This document shows positions 1 to 9,387 of a stretch of 64,000 nucleotides of DNA, in pieces. Position 1 is the first letter of the stretch, and every line of letters begins with the position of its first letter. Both the position numbers and the translations under genes were made by a program. Origin of the DNA: Symsagittifera roscoffensis (taxonomy: Eukaryota > Xenacoelomorpha > Acoela > Convolutidae); assembly GCF_963678635.1 (NCBI RefSeq), contig NC_087063.1:58598759-58662758 (forward strand). Reading direction: 5' to 3'. The notes beneath the pieces are model-generated. The model ran no database searches. It was not told the DNA's origin and worked only from the letters and a program-made list of their open reading frames with translations.

Positions 1-369
1 CAGAACAATCTTCCACGGGAATAAGTCCACACATGATGCTAACTGGCCACGCCAAAGCTCTTTCATTAACATTCTTCTACTCTGAGTACGAAGGAAAGAA
101 AACAGCACCGCAAACTTACGTGCCTGATGTTATTAGAAGACAGCAGGACCTCAATGATTTATGCAGGAGGAACACGCAACAGGCGCAAACCAGACAAAAA
201 AGGAGATTTTATAAAAAGACTGCGGATGCAAAAGCTTACTTGGTCGGAGATTTTGTCGGGTTGTTCCATGAAGTATTTCCACCAAAAAGAACCAACAAAT
301 TACTGAAAAAAATGGCGTGGTCCATTCCAAACAACTGAAGTATATCAAGGAGGTCGTTTTTATCGATTG
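1..369 (+). pseudogene. Integrase C-terminal fragment, Ty3/gypsy-type element (upstream copy)
   Basis: This is the tail of a retroelement integrase, entering from the left edge of the window. The frame starting at base 3 reads EQSSTGISPHMMLTG, the region just after the catalytic core, where gypsy integrases have a conserved P-x-x-M-x-G block. A Lys/Arg-rich stretch follows (RRQQDLNDLCRRNTQQAQTR), as expected of the C-terminal DNA-binding part. The same protein is seen complete at 14,648-15,069. Here a run of seven A (306-312) shifts the frame and ends it at 338; the downstream copy has eight A at the same place. The frame then changes again near 355, where GGRFYRLSTGRAAPYG leads into the acidic extension. 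The gene is dead. Assignment to integrase rests on the better-preserved copy downstream. Confidence 0.85.
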
Positions 370-970
370 AGCACCGGACGAGCAGCTCCTTATGGAAACA
401 TCAAGCCAAACAATGCATCATCAGAAAACTGGTGCATCCCAGCTGAAATGCACGAGGAGGACTATTCGATAGTGGATCCTGCCTGCGAGGTAAATGAAAG
501 AGGCACGCGCGACAAAACGACGGGAATGAGGTGGTAGATAATTGCGATCTACCGCTGGACCTGGAATCAACCAAGCGAGTAGAGGTGGACGACGAAACTC
601 TTCCATATGCCGAGGAGGACTGGAGCTGCCCAGTACAAACTGAAATTGAGAAAGGAGTACAGCCTGACTTTTCCTTCATCATGGAAACACGCCAGAGCAA
701 AAGAGGGAAAAGCAAGAAGAAGTACAACCCATATGGCAAGGATTTTGTCATTGACATGATAGTTTTGAGCGACATGATGGATTGGCTAGTGGGACTGGAC
801 TAAGTGGTAGTGCCATAAGAGATCGACCTAGTCAACGACACAGAACATGATTGGATCGACGATTGCTCTGAACCGGAAGTTGAGTTCGAACCGGAGACTG
901 AGCAGATGCATGATCAAGAATTGACAAATTTGTGAGTACTCGAATGACTCCATGATCTGCCTGCAGAGAC
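370..970 (+). pseudogene. Acidic post-integrase extension, copy 1
   Basis: Translation downstream of the integrase tail is rich in Asp and Glu and reads continuously if frame changes are allowed: APYGNIKPNNASSEDWCIP near 385-450, then DNCDLPLDLESTKRVEVDDE from about 537, ending in a basic patch (RQSKRGKSKKKYNPYG, 694-735). It looks like an extension of the integrase polyprotein rather than a separate gene, because it lies immediately downstream and nothing like a promoter or start separates them. I recognise no domain in it. Copy 2 (15,070-15,660) has lost 13 bp after the KKKYN patch; this copy keeps PYGKDFVID there. At least two frame changes and several stops make it non-functional as read. 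Confidence 0.55.
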
Positions 971-1625
971 CCGAAAGAGACCATCTTGACGGTTCAAGGG
1001 GTCGACCAAAACAGCATCAAGTATATCAGTCACAACAATACTGAGTCCAACAGGGTCGCTCCAGATGGTCCCTTACATGTTCCAGAATTCAATCTCGATC
1101 TGCTCAATTCTGGGCGATCGACGGGGACGTCGATGGATATTTTTGTCCGAGGAGTGGGGGTAGGACTCAGCCACACCAAAAATCTGATGAATAAATAGTT
1201 TAAAATCAGCGAGGGAAACCGGAGAGCTGGAAACGGATGGCGAAAATGCTTTAAAAAAACTACCATTCGGACGAGTTTTTGAATCTTACTTTGATCTACC
1301 AAACCACTATTCAAATAATATCGTAGTCAGGGATAGCGATTTCATACTCACGGAATGTACGTCCGCTATAGCAATAACTGCGGATGTTAGCTTTAAGACA
1401 ACACTAGCGGCCTACTTTAAAAGAAAGTACAAGAAAATCGAGTTTTTGTGGAAACAGAGGCCTGGTGTGAGAGGTATGATAGCGCTGCCCCCTGTCGCAT
1501 CGCAGATCCTAGGAAAAAATTTCTGTTTTTTTGTAACTAAGGCCACTGACAAGCAACATGTAAATCCCGAAAATTTGTTGCTGGCTTTAACTCGACTCAG
1601 GGACTTCCTGGTCGAGAGAGGAGTG

Positions 1626-1665
<40 letters not shown>

Positions 1666-1733
1666 ACCAGTTTATGATCCCAATAGGGGAAACTTGCAAC
1701 CGGGAGAGCCGTACGCCCTCGTACATGTTATGT
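971..1733 (+). pseudogene. Macro-domain-like segment downstream of integrase, copy 1
   Basis: Macro domains bind or cleave ADP-ribose derivatives. The translated segment from about 1,303 has the layout of a TARG1/Poa1-like macro fold: NNIVVRDSDFILTECTSAIA (strand plus start of the first helix), a helix with AAYFKRKY, GVRGMIALPP (1,465-1,495), a strand KNFCFFVTKATDKQHV, a helix NPENLLLALTRLRDFL, then VTSLSL and, in another frame, PVYDPNRGNLQPGEPYALVHV ahead of a stop at 1,731-1,733. In known macro domains the loop after the penultimate strand is Gly-rich (P-x-I-G-x-G); here it reads PVYDPNRG, so ADP-ribose binding may be altered. The frame before 1,628 does not match the frame after 1,663, because the CT repeat intervenes. 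Family assignment is inference from pattern only. Confidence 0.45.
1628..1663 (+). repeat. (CT)18 microsatellite inside the macro-like reading frame
   Basis: This is a perfect run of 18 CT units. It encodes alternating Ser-Leu in the incoming frame and separates two parts of one protein that are now in different frames. Copy 2 has 15 units at 16,315-16,344, a six-base difference that leaves the relative frames unchanged. Confidence 0.97.
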
Positions 1734-2112
1734 GATAGTGTTGATATGTGGTATTTGTATGTTATGTTATCGTTAGGTTATGTTTTATGTGATGTTTATG
1801 TCATGAAAGCCTGGAATACTCCAGGTACAAAAGGTGACAGTGCTCAGTTGTATTATCTTGACAAGATCGCAGTAAGACAATCCACCTTGGTGCTAGCTAT
1901 TAAATGAAGAACGAACGAGAGTTTCAATGGAGTATTTTTTAAAAAGATGTGAATGATGTTTTATCCCAGAAAAGGAACAGCCTGGAATGATGGTTCTTAA
2001 ACGTGACTTGTTTTTTAAATCTTGATTGATCCCACTTTGTTTATTAACCTGGAACAATCAGAAGAGTGCGACAAGACATACACGAAGAAAGGTGAGTGAC
2101 ACGAACGACTTG
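1734..2112 (+). other. Non-coding spacer between macro-like and coiled-coil ORFs, copy 1
   Basis: No ORF of note is present. The stretch is TG/TA-rich after the macro-like stop (1,734-1,800). A splice-donor-like AAAG|GTGAGT lies at 2,088-2,097, just before the coiled-coil ORF. I looked for a long terminal repeat here because the next ORF could be a gag-like gene, but found no second copy of this stretch other than the copy at 16,422-16,793 that belongs to the large duplication. It may be a leader or an intron. Confidence 0.4.
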
Positions 2113-3114
2113 ATGGATTTCATCTCAGCGAGCCTAGGAACGACTCTAGACGAGATATACCAACGCCTGGTGGATTGCAATTTTGCACTAGAAGACCCGG
2201 AGTTGGCGATGTTCAACGTCGCACTCCTGAATGCAATGGGAGGAGAAGGCCTTGGGGACCGCCCCACGGAAAGGGTCCTAATGTTGGCCTACGGCGAGTC
2301 CGGGACCGCCGAGAGAGGCCGACACCGACTGATTAGATGGCGGCGAGGAGAAATGTCTGGCCATGACTTGGCTCGTGAGCAGGGACAAGGTGAGCAGAGG
2401 GATTACTGGCTAGGTGAGATGCTCTTTCCTGTTCGACCAGTGCAGCCTCTTATCGGAGCGAAACGATCACGTGATGAACCGGGTCCGTCACACTCAGCAG
2501 AGTCTCCAACGACTGCTTCTCCACTGAAGAGAGTCAGGATGAGTGAGATGGAGATTCAGAACTCGGAGACTTTTGGAACCTTAGAAAAGAACGAGAAAAA
2601 CCGGGAAGAGCTGCATGCCAAGTTGGAGAAGTACAAGGCAATAGCTCAAGAAAGAGACGAATGGAAAAAGAGATACGACGAAATGCAAATAACTCTCAAA
2701 GAAGAAGAGATAAAACACCTGAGAGAGTTGTATATGGCAAAGGTGAGCCAAGTGTCACCGGTGGTTCTGGCAACAATGAACTCGTCGGATGGATCCAGGG
2801 ACACGCCTCCCAGGACGAGGACACAGGAGCTGTGCAACCCGAGGGAGCCTAGGGCTCCTCACCAGATACCACAAACTATCTTGAGCTGTAGGAACACGAT
2901 ACCGGATCCTTCGGGCACCTATTTAGCGTCTCAATTTCAGGAGTCATTCAATCAGGTAGCCAGAGCGACGATGAACGAGATCAACAGGACCAGTGGCCCT
3001 ACGCTGGGTAGGGTTGTCCCTTCCCAACTCCCTGATCGCTCCTTGAGTAGCTCGGAACGAACGTCACGAGCCATAGTGCCAAAGGGACTCACATGTGTGG
3101 CGAGACTGCCTTGA
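2113..3114 (+). CDS. Coiled-coil ORF of the retroelement family, copy 1 (333 codons)
   Basis: The first ATG in the frame is at 2,113 (MDFISASLGTTLDEIYQRLV); the open frame extends 29 codons further up without a Met. N-terminal part (residues 1-80): helical, slightly acidic. Residues about 120-160: a Pro/Ser-rich linker with a basic patch (GAKRSRDEPGPSHS). Residues about 170-240: a long charged helix with coiled-coil character (EKNEKNREELHAKLEKYKAI and QERDEWKKRYDEMQITLKEE). The C-terminal third is Ser/Pro/Arg-rich and disordered. Position and composition would fit a gag-like or ORF1-like nucleic-acid-binding protein, but I see no CCHC zinc knuckle. The copy at 16,794-17,795 differs at only two residues that I could find (T/A and H/Q), so this is among the best-kept frames of the family. 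Function unknown. Confidence 0.55.
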   Translation: MDFISASLGTTLDEIYQRLVDCNFALEDPELAMFNVALLNAMGGEGLGDRPTERVLMLAYGESGTAERGRHRLIRWRRGEMSGHDLAREQGQGEQRDYWLGEMLFPVRPVQPLIGAKRSRDEPGPSHSAESPTTASPLKRVRMSEMEIQNSETFGTLEKNEKNREELHAKLEKYKAIAQERDEWKKRYDEMQITLKEEEIKHLRELYMAKVSQVSPVVLATMNSSDGSRDTPPRTRTQELCNPREPRAPHQIPQTILSCRNTIPDPSGTYLASQFQESFNQVARATMNEINRTSGPTLGRVVPSQLPDRSLSSSERTSRAIVPKGLTCVARLP

Positions 3115-4313
3115 GATCTCGCGTAGTGGACATCAGAAAAAACTTGGTGGTCCGCAACTTATTCCTGCAAGTAGCTGCGGAGCATCCTCGAGCCTGTCTG
3201 AACGACATGAGCTGGAATTCTGCCATAAGCAATCAGGCAATTCCCCAGGGAGTCGTAATTCGGCTGTTAAAGGTAGATTGGTGAGGCAGATGAATGAGGT
3301 CTTTGTGAGTGGTCAGACCACTGTTCTATCTCAGTGGCTCAAGTCATCAAAATGGGAGCCCTGCTGGTCTGCCTTTTGATTGAACTGAAGGAAAAGTACC
3401 GACCTAGACTCGTGGTGATGTGCACAATCCCGCAAAATCCGTAGATGGGCATGCCAGTGGCGGATACCATGAATGGTGATGTGACCCGTTGGAATGACAT
3501 GACCCGCAATCTGGTGACGAGCAATCGTAGCGATCTGCGGCTCATGGACCTCGAGAACACACTGCGGATGATTGACCATCTGGCACTCACCAGGGATGAG
3601 ATACATTTCAATGCAGCACAAGGAAGGCGTTGGACAAACGACGTGTTTCAGACGAAAAATGAGGAAATGGAGCAAGAATTGAGGACAATCGACTCTCTGG
3701 CTCGGAACAGTTCGAATCGAGGAAGTAGGTTGAGGGGCAACGTGTTGCAACCACTCGCCAGTCATCACGGACCCCCGGCAATGAAAACGGGTGCGACTGC
3801 TCCCGTTGCCCCAAGCTCAGATGTGAGCGAAGGACTGGGGACTACTCCTCCCCCTAAAAGACAACCGTTAAAGAGCCGACTTGGGAGGTCAATTGATCAG
3901 AGTCAGACTAGCTCTCGAACCGTATCGAGGACGAGTAACCCGCCCGCGACGGTACCTGCTCCCGCAGGAAGCCCATCGGCGAGTGCCACGCCGGCGGAGG
4001 GAATTGGGCCAAACAGTGAGCTGCTCTGGAACCGTCCAGATACCAGCGGTTGGGGGCAATATAAAACTGACGTGTTGGCGAACGAGAAAATGAACATATT
4101 AACATGTCGAACGGATGCGAAGATGATGATGGGTGGAGAGGGTCCCACAGTGTCGGGGTTATATCGGATATCTGGCGTGGACTGGCTATTAACGGAGTGG
4201 AATGGCTATTACCTCAGGATAAAAGCTTGGAACCTCTGAACACCCGATCTCTTCGGACGTCCCTCGGAGAGTCAGGGAATTGGTACCGCCCTCCCGGAGG
4301 GGCAAGTTTCTGA
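3115..4313 (+). pseudogene. SGNH-hydrolase-like ORF, copy 1
   Basis: Translation gives KEKYRPRLVVMCTIPQNP (about 3,391-3,441), a hydrophobic strand followed by an IP-x-NP turn, then after an in-frame TAG (3,442-3,444) an open frame from 3,445. That frame contains NGDVTRWNDMTRNLVTS, a strand LRLMDLENTL and LTRDEIHFNAAQGRRWTND. SGNH/GDSL esterases end in a strand followed by a D-x-x-H block and a helix; D-E-I-H-F-N with the helix RRWTNDVFQTKNEEMEQEL fits that closing block. No GDSL serine block is visible upstream. After residue 100 the protein is Ser/Pro-rich and disordered. Relative to copy 2, an 11 bp insertion near 4,160 ends the frame at 4,239. Upstream (3,115-3,430) the frame shifts at least twice. 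The family call is tentative. Confidence 0.4.
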
Positions 4314-5402
4314 CAGAGAATAAGCCCAACAATAAGCATCATAAAATGTATCGGCAGTTCTCCAAACCACGCGGCCAAGCGCCCGGTGAGTATTCGAGAG
4401 ACTATCCCCGAGCGACCTGTTTGCTGCCTATGATCCCCTAGATATCAAGGCCGCCAAAAACCTGATGGTGCCAGTTCAGATTACCTCTATACGCCTCGTT
4501 CTCTTTTGGCCTGACGTGATTTTCTTGACAGCGCCTAGATTGGATTGGGGACAATCAGTGGGCATGACGATTAGCGTGCAGAGGACGGTCAGCATGGACC
4601 CACAGGTGATAATAATTGCCGGCTTCAATGACCACCTGCAGAGTAGAGGATTGTTATCCCGTCTGACGGATGGATAGATTCCCAGTAATGAGATCATGGG
4701 AGAGGCGATCCTGACGTTACTCTCGGCCATGACTGAGGTGGAATCATCAGTTCAGCGACACTTCACTAGGAACGTGGTGAAGATCATTTTTGTGTTATCA
4801 CCTGGATATGCCACATTACCAGAACCCGTGCAATTTGTATACACGTTGACCCCAACATCTATAATCCACTTCTTTTGGAACTACCTACTGTCTGGGCTGA
4901 CATTCGAATGCCATTCAGGGGTTCAAGGATTGCTGCAAAACTCGGGTGGTGCTGGACGAAGTCCTGGGGTTGGAACTGTCTAATTTTCCCAGGTTGCTGA
5001 AACTGAGACCAGGAGTGGATGACGATCACTTGTTGGTGCAACAGGTGGTGAATGACCTCTGGCTTAGACAAGTGGATTATGCTAGGAACGCGCAGGGGAG
5101 GACGGTCAGAAGAAATCTGACATCAGCGGAAGAGGACCTCATGGCCTTGAGGACAAAGCCACATACCAATACATGGTTGTATTCATCACTGAGAGTGAGT
5201 GCCTTGGGAGAAGACACTTTTGAGCACGCTCCAGCTATGATCAAAGAGATACATGGATACTTGGAAAACTTGTTCAGTGAATGGGAGCTAGCCGGAGGCA
5301 TGTTGCTGCAATTGATGCAAGACGTGAAAACAAGGTCGCTAGAAGATCGCCACAAAAGCGCAATATGAGAGATCTGAGGCCATCCTGGGAGGATTGGTAA
5401 TG
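4314..5402 (+). pseudogene. Second SGNH-like segment and helical domain, copy 1
   Basis: Three overlapping open frames read as one broken protein. 4,465-4,677 has a strand ITSIRLVLFWPDVIFLTAPR, then SVGMTISVQRTV and QVIIIAGFNDHLQSRG; the G-F-N-D is like block III (G-x-N-D) of SGNH hydrolases. 4,696-4,983 continues with VVKIIFVLSPGYATLPEPVQF. 4,946-5,368 (MVLDEVLGLELSNFPRLLKL) is all helical and ends in LMQDVKTRSLEDRHKSAI. A stop at 4,675-4,677 and frame changes near 4,680 and 4,950 break it; all are also present in copy 2 (19,136-20,039). The helical part matches no family I know. The link to the SGNH fold rests on one motif and the strand order and is weak. Confidence 0.35.
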
Positions 5403-5849
5403 GGAAGGACGCCATTCTTCCTGTTTACGTGTTACCCCAGGGCTTCCAGGAATCTGATCGCGAGCTTCGTCAAAAACATCCGAAAACTGTCAACTGGTCT
5501 GGTATTGGCATTGTATGTGACGTTTGGTCATGAGAACTTTGTGAAGGGACCTGCGAATCTCTTCACCCAAGCTTTGGCGGACCTGAGACTGGATGGACTC
5601 CTTACCCTGATCGCGATAACATATGGTCGGTTGGGCGATTTGTTCGAGCTTTTGCCTCAACCCGAACAGCTGCAGGGAGCGAGTCGAGAATTCAACTCGC
5701 AGTTAGAAACCGCCTCATATCGAAAGATGAAGGATTGGAGGATACTCTTGCTCCAGTACCTCCTACAACAGAACAGGAGTGCCAGAGGAGAGGACAAGTC
5801 TACAACGGGAGTGAATGAGTGTAGCAGTATTGTGGTATGCCTTTGCTGA
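5394..5849 (+). pseudogene. U1 frame, unit A copy 1
   Basis: An open frame of 151 codons crosses the start of the 4 kb unit. It contains a strand LVLALYVTFGHENFVKGP, a helix NLFTQALADLRLDGLLTLIA and the sequence TYGRLGDLFELLPQPEQ, then a basic tail (YLLQQNRSARGEDKS). A further frame (5,850-5,917) leads to U2. The pattern of a strand, then G-x-E-N, then a helix could be a third SGNH-like repeat, but I cannot show this. Unit B copies carry a TGA after LQGAS (9,667-9,669) that unit A lacks. Confidence 0.35.
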
Positions 5850-5917
5850 CGGATCTGGCTGTAATGATGCGGGTCGATCCGCTGGTTCTGGTCCATTGAC
5901 TAAGGGAGCTCGTCACG

Positions 5918-7077
5918 GTGGTGTACGGACCGGTGATGTCATACGCGTATCCAGACGTACAAGTGAAAGCGTACAGGAACTGGATGTTGTACGCCAATTT
6001 AGTCTCAGTGGTAGGTTGTTCCGTGTTAAATTGGGTGGAACAGGAGGAACTGAGAGGGCTGACCAGTGACGGCAGATTGTTCAGGAGAATAGCAGAACCA
6101 GGATGGATGTTGATGGACTTTAACAACAGTTTTAAAAGCCGTATGGGCGATGTGGATGATTCTCATATCCAGTTTAACCCCAAGCTCTGGAATTTAGGAC
6201 CACTGGTGAAAGACACAGGAGAGCCGATGCGGGTTCCGGCTTGGCTGGAGGCGTATACCCGCGTCAAGGAAAATCAGGTTGCATGGCTGGCTGGATCTAG
6301 GCCACTGCCAAGCCAACGTCCTCAATACCCGCCCATAAGGAGAACTTTGCTGGGAGTCACGTCTCCTGTTGTTGCCCCTCGTATTGGAGCCGCCCGTGAT
6401 GCGGAAAAGAGAATGCAGAAATTGAGTGAAGGGATGGAGCCTTTGACTTCAGTTTACCTGATGCATGGAGCCGAAAGAAGATTGAAGCGCCACCCTCGAG
6501 AAAAGAGCTGCAGTTCCTGGTGAATGACGAATTGTTCAACCACGTAGGGGACCTGATGGTAAAGGCGCGGCCGGACTCGGGCATGGACATGCGCCAAGGC
6601 CCCTCGGGACCTGGGCCGAGACCAGACACTAACTACGATGATCAGATGGACCAGGATGACGACCCTATGGAGGGAAAGAAAGACAAGTCAAGTGGATTAG
6701 ATTTAGGTGCGTTAGAGCGGGACTTGCTGGAATACCAATTCAGTGAAGACGACGACGACGGGGACGTCGATGGACATCTATTGTCGATGACACCATCGTC
6801 TTTCATCCCCTACGAAGGAGGCGCCAGCCAGTCTGTCCCCAGTGGATCTGATGGGCCTGTCAGTGGAATAACCTTCCTGGACACATTACCTGAAGAGGAA
6901 TGGGAGAGATACCAGAGCGAACTTGAACGAAAAGCGGGAGTGACCTGGAACCGAGTAACCTTCATGGAAAGGACATGGGACGTGATACGCAGATACGCAA
7001 CCCGTAATGAAAGTGGGGTTGAACCAACCCATCATGCGCGAGGTTCCAGGGGAACTAATGAGCTCCGCAGAGTCTGA
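5918..7077 (+). pseudogene. U2 protein, unit A copy 1 (broken in the middle)
   Basis: U2 is a conserved protein of the family, best preserved at 24,575-25,762. N-terminal part: VYGPVMSYAYPDVQVKAY, VLNWVEQEELRGLTSDG and IAEPGWMLMDFNNSFKSR (5,918-6,180). Middle: MRVPAWLEAYTRVKENQ and a Pro-rich loop. C-terminal part (6,520-7,077): acidic, with MDQDDDPMEGKKDKSSGLD and a run of Asp codons at 6,746-6,764 (EDDDDGD). In unit A the two halves are in different frames: the first ends at a TGA inside GGTGAATGACG near 6,521, where unit B carries an extra 28 bp and stays open. I recognise no domain. The C-terminal acidic part resembles the low-complexity linkers seen earlier in the element. Confidence 0.45.
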
Positions 7078-7819
7078 CATTCTGACCGAGTCAGTTTCGG
7101 AGAACAGTGCCGATGAAAATCAGGTTATGAGAAAGTTACCCGTCAGGCGAGCCAAGAAAGGGCCGAAGAGATTGAAGGGGAGAACAGGAAGCAAGATAGT
7201 GAATCAGAAAGTAGTGAAGTAAGACGAATGCAGTAGTGGCCTCGTTAGCAAAAGTAGACCGTCCAAGTGAGAGTGGACAGGGAGATGGTGCGGCGTTGGC
7301 CGGGGAAGAGAAAGAAAACATAATAACCCCTATGCTGTTGGCAGGTTTGACCTCAACGGCCACAAGGTCGAAGAAAATTGCACGGACATTGGCGGATACA
7401 AAGCTTAAAAAGGAGGTCATCATTCATTGTGGATCTGGGGGGCTCGGTGACTTCAAACCCTCGTTGACGAACAAGGCCCGGATGAAACTGGAGGTACAAC
7501 TCGGCGTGGTTGAGTACAGTCGGAGCACAGTACCCGACTCAGTCCACGTGGGGGATCCCGCCGGGGTTATGTTGAGATGCTCAAGGCGAGAAACTCAGCG
7601 AGAGAGCACTTGATGGCCTGGAGCAAAAAGCACGCCATACAGGAGTACTTAAGGGATTTGGCGAAGGACTCTAATCTGTATCGGAAGGAATATGGCACCG
7701 TGATGTCCTCGGAGGCAAATGAGATCGGGCTGGAAAGTTTATTAGAAATCTTTTGGAGGGCGGCACTCCAAAGATACTTCGACGAGACCATGCATGCACC
7801 GGCGAAGGTGGCAGCGTAA
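7007..7819 (+). pseudogene. U3 protein, unit A copy 1 (two lesions)
   Basis: The intact 271-codon form is at 21,678-22,493 and 25,692-26,507. Features: an acidic start (AESDILTESVSENSADENQV), a strongly basic segment (RKLPVRRAKKGPKRLKGRTG) that looks like a nuclear or nucleic-acid-binding patch, then VIIHCGSGGL, and a helical C-terminal half (EHLMAWSKKHAIQEYLRDLA, then IGLESLLEIFWRAALQRYFD). Private lesions here: loss of three bases after GTAGTGAAGT creates a TAA at 7,220-7,222, and a one-base loss near 7,566 shifts the frame. The stop after KVAA is shared by every copy, so it may be the real end. Diverged relics are at 44,122-44,800 and 55,329-56,000. Confidence 0.5.
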
Positions 7820-7852
7820 CTGGCATACCCATGTGCGAGAACTGATTGGCAG

Positions 7853-8314
7853 GTGCGACTGGCCTGGTGCCTAATGGGAGTCAAGAGATCGGAGTCCGTG
7901 GCCAATAATGACTCGAAATATAAGGAACAGGAGCTGGAACTGATGGAAGCCCTGCGAGTTTTGATTAGCAGAGACGATTTCGCGATAGCCTGGGCTAAGC
8001 GCAAAGATGCCCTTTGCTTTGTGAGGTTCGTGATGGGTCGCATCCCCACCCCTGTATTAGAAGAATGTTTAAAAACCATTCGGCTAGGGGGAGTTGATCG
8101 TGAACGAAATTTTCTAAGGGCTCTCCTGGAGCTATATCAGGACATGCCGCTGCTCATACCGAGTAAAAAGACTAATGATATAGGAAGCTATCGCAGGCTG
8201 GAGGAAGTGAGAAAATACGCCAACAAAGAGTTTAAGGTAAGCCGTGAGTCAATTGAGGCAGTCAGGGAACAGAAAGATCATGCAACCCATGGGAAGCTGA
8301 AATCATTCCAATAA
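7853..8314 (+). pseudogene. U4 frame, unit A copy 1 (153 codons)
   Basis: The frame is open and essentially all alpha-helical: MRLAWCLMGVKRSESVANND, ELMEALRVLISRDDFAIAWA, KRKDALCFVRFVMGRIPTP, then a charged tail (YRRLEEVRKYANKEFKVSRE). The codon shown as Met at 7,853 is GTG, so the frame probably continues from U3 in the same protein, which is interrupted by the shared TAA at 7,817-7,819. Four clear relics on the plus strand at 43,600-43,900, 44,857-45,136, 54,840-55,110 and 56,059-56,349 keep the pattern R-x-D-A-L-x-F-x-R, then P-T-x-V/I, so the sequence was once under selection as protein. No known family. Confidence 0.45.
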
Positions 8315-9387
8315 GTGTCAGGCATACCAGGGATGGCGTACAATCCCTTTCTGGGCGAGGAAGCCAGGGAGGCATATTTTAACTACGAGCAGGTCATGAT
8401 ATTTGATTTCTGGGTCGAGTGAGTCAAGGAAGCTGGCATGCTGATGGTGGAACAACCCAAGCTGGGAATTATTTTGGAGGAAATGGTGGTCGAACCCTCG
8501 ATTCCTGAGCTAAAGGGGCAAGCGAGCTTTGAATGTGGTTCATGGGACGATCCCTTGAAGACCAGCTTAGTAACCATGTGGGAGCTCATGAAGCCTTCAT
8601 GATGTCCATACCCTAATGCCGGTTTAATCTGGGATATGACGGCAGATATCGTATTGGATTTGAATGATGACGCGAGTCTACATGATTTGACCATAATACA
8701 TCATCTGCTGGTCGTGAAAGTAACGAAGCAGAATGGCAGACCATCTACGGAACCGTCCGAGCGAAGTTCTTCGAGTAATTGGTTGAGACAGGGCACCTGT
8801 CTAGCTTCCAGTTGTTGAATGGAAGGACACGTGTGAGGTACGGGCCATTGTCTGAACACGCTGAGTGAACAACATTGCCAACTAGCTCAGTTGTTTGGAA
8901 AATTAAGCATGTCAGACAAAAGTGAGATGGAACTGATAGCAGACTGCCACGGAGTAACGGAAGTGAATTTGATCACTGCTTTGGAATTTTACAGCATGAC
9001 GAGCTCAATCGAATTGTTAGAACGCCTGGAGCGTGCCCACGGGCTAGTTAAAACCTTCCCTGAATTGTTGCAGACGGAGCAGAAAATTGGAGGTTGGCGA
9101 GAGGCTCTAGAAAACTAGATGAACTTGAAAGACAGTGAAGCATATCATAGACCTACTGGTTCGAGATATCTGGTGGGTTCGAGCTCCGCACCATATTGCA
9201 ATAGCAAATACCCCACGCACATGGTAGTGATGGATGCGAGGACGCAGCAGGTGTTAGTCGACCAACTCTTCTCTGTACCCAAATAAGTGAGGCTGGCCAG
9301 GGTTCCGGAGAGGTCATAGGATTTACTGACGAAAGTTATTTGGGCCGTCCCGAAGAGATCTGAAGGCGAGTTGCAGGACATAGTGGG
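8315..9387 (+). pseudogene. U5 segment, unit A copy 1 (stop-laden)
   Basis: One continuous reading frame can be followed through several stops that are identical in all four copies of the unit. It contains MAYNPFLGEEAREAYFNYEQ (8,336), PSIPELKGQASFECGSWDD, NWLRQGTCLASSC and GHCLNTLSEQHCQLAQLFGK (8,847-8,906), then ELIADCHGVTEVNLITALEF, KIGGWREALEN and SEAYHRPTGSRYLVGSS. The frame continues in VVMDARTQQVLVDQLFSVPK and, after a TAA, VRLARVPERSYDLL. A much older minus-strand relative at 52,470-53,580 aligns along its length, so the stops are decay and not gene ends. Several stops (TGA, TAG) stand next to residues where Trp would fit. Function unknown. Confidence 0.45.

Larger units (their letters stand above)
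5403..9387 (+). repeat. 4.0 kb tandem unit A, copy 1
   Basis: This is the first of two head-to-tail copies of a roughly 4 kb segment. The junction to unit B falls at GACATAGTGGG|AGGACGCC near 9,387, with GGG shared between the two sequences. Unit B restarts with the sequence seen at 5,403. The unit holds frames U1-U5 described below. Confidence 0.9.

Noticed and set aside
2026-2112. Upstream extension of the coiled-coil ORF by 29 codons
   Set aside because: No ATG in this stretch and the splice-donor-like AAAG|GTGAGT lies inside it; the ATG at 2,113 is the better start.
1734-2112. Long terminal repeat between macro-like and coiled-coil ORFs
   Set aside because: I found no second copy of the stretch flanking the other end of the element; the only match is the corresponding part of copy 2.
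8315-9387. Alternative genetic code with TGA read as Trp
   Set aside because: TAA and TAG stops occur in the same segment, and U2, U3 and the SLC6 exon read normally with standard stops.
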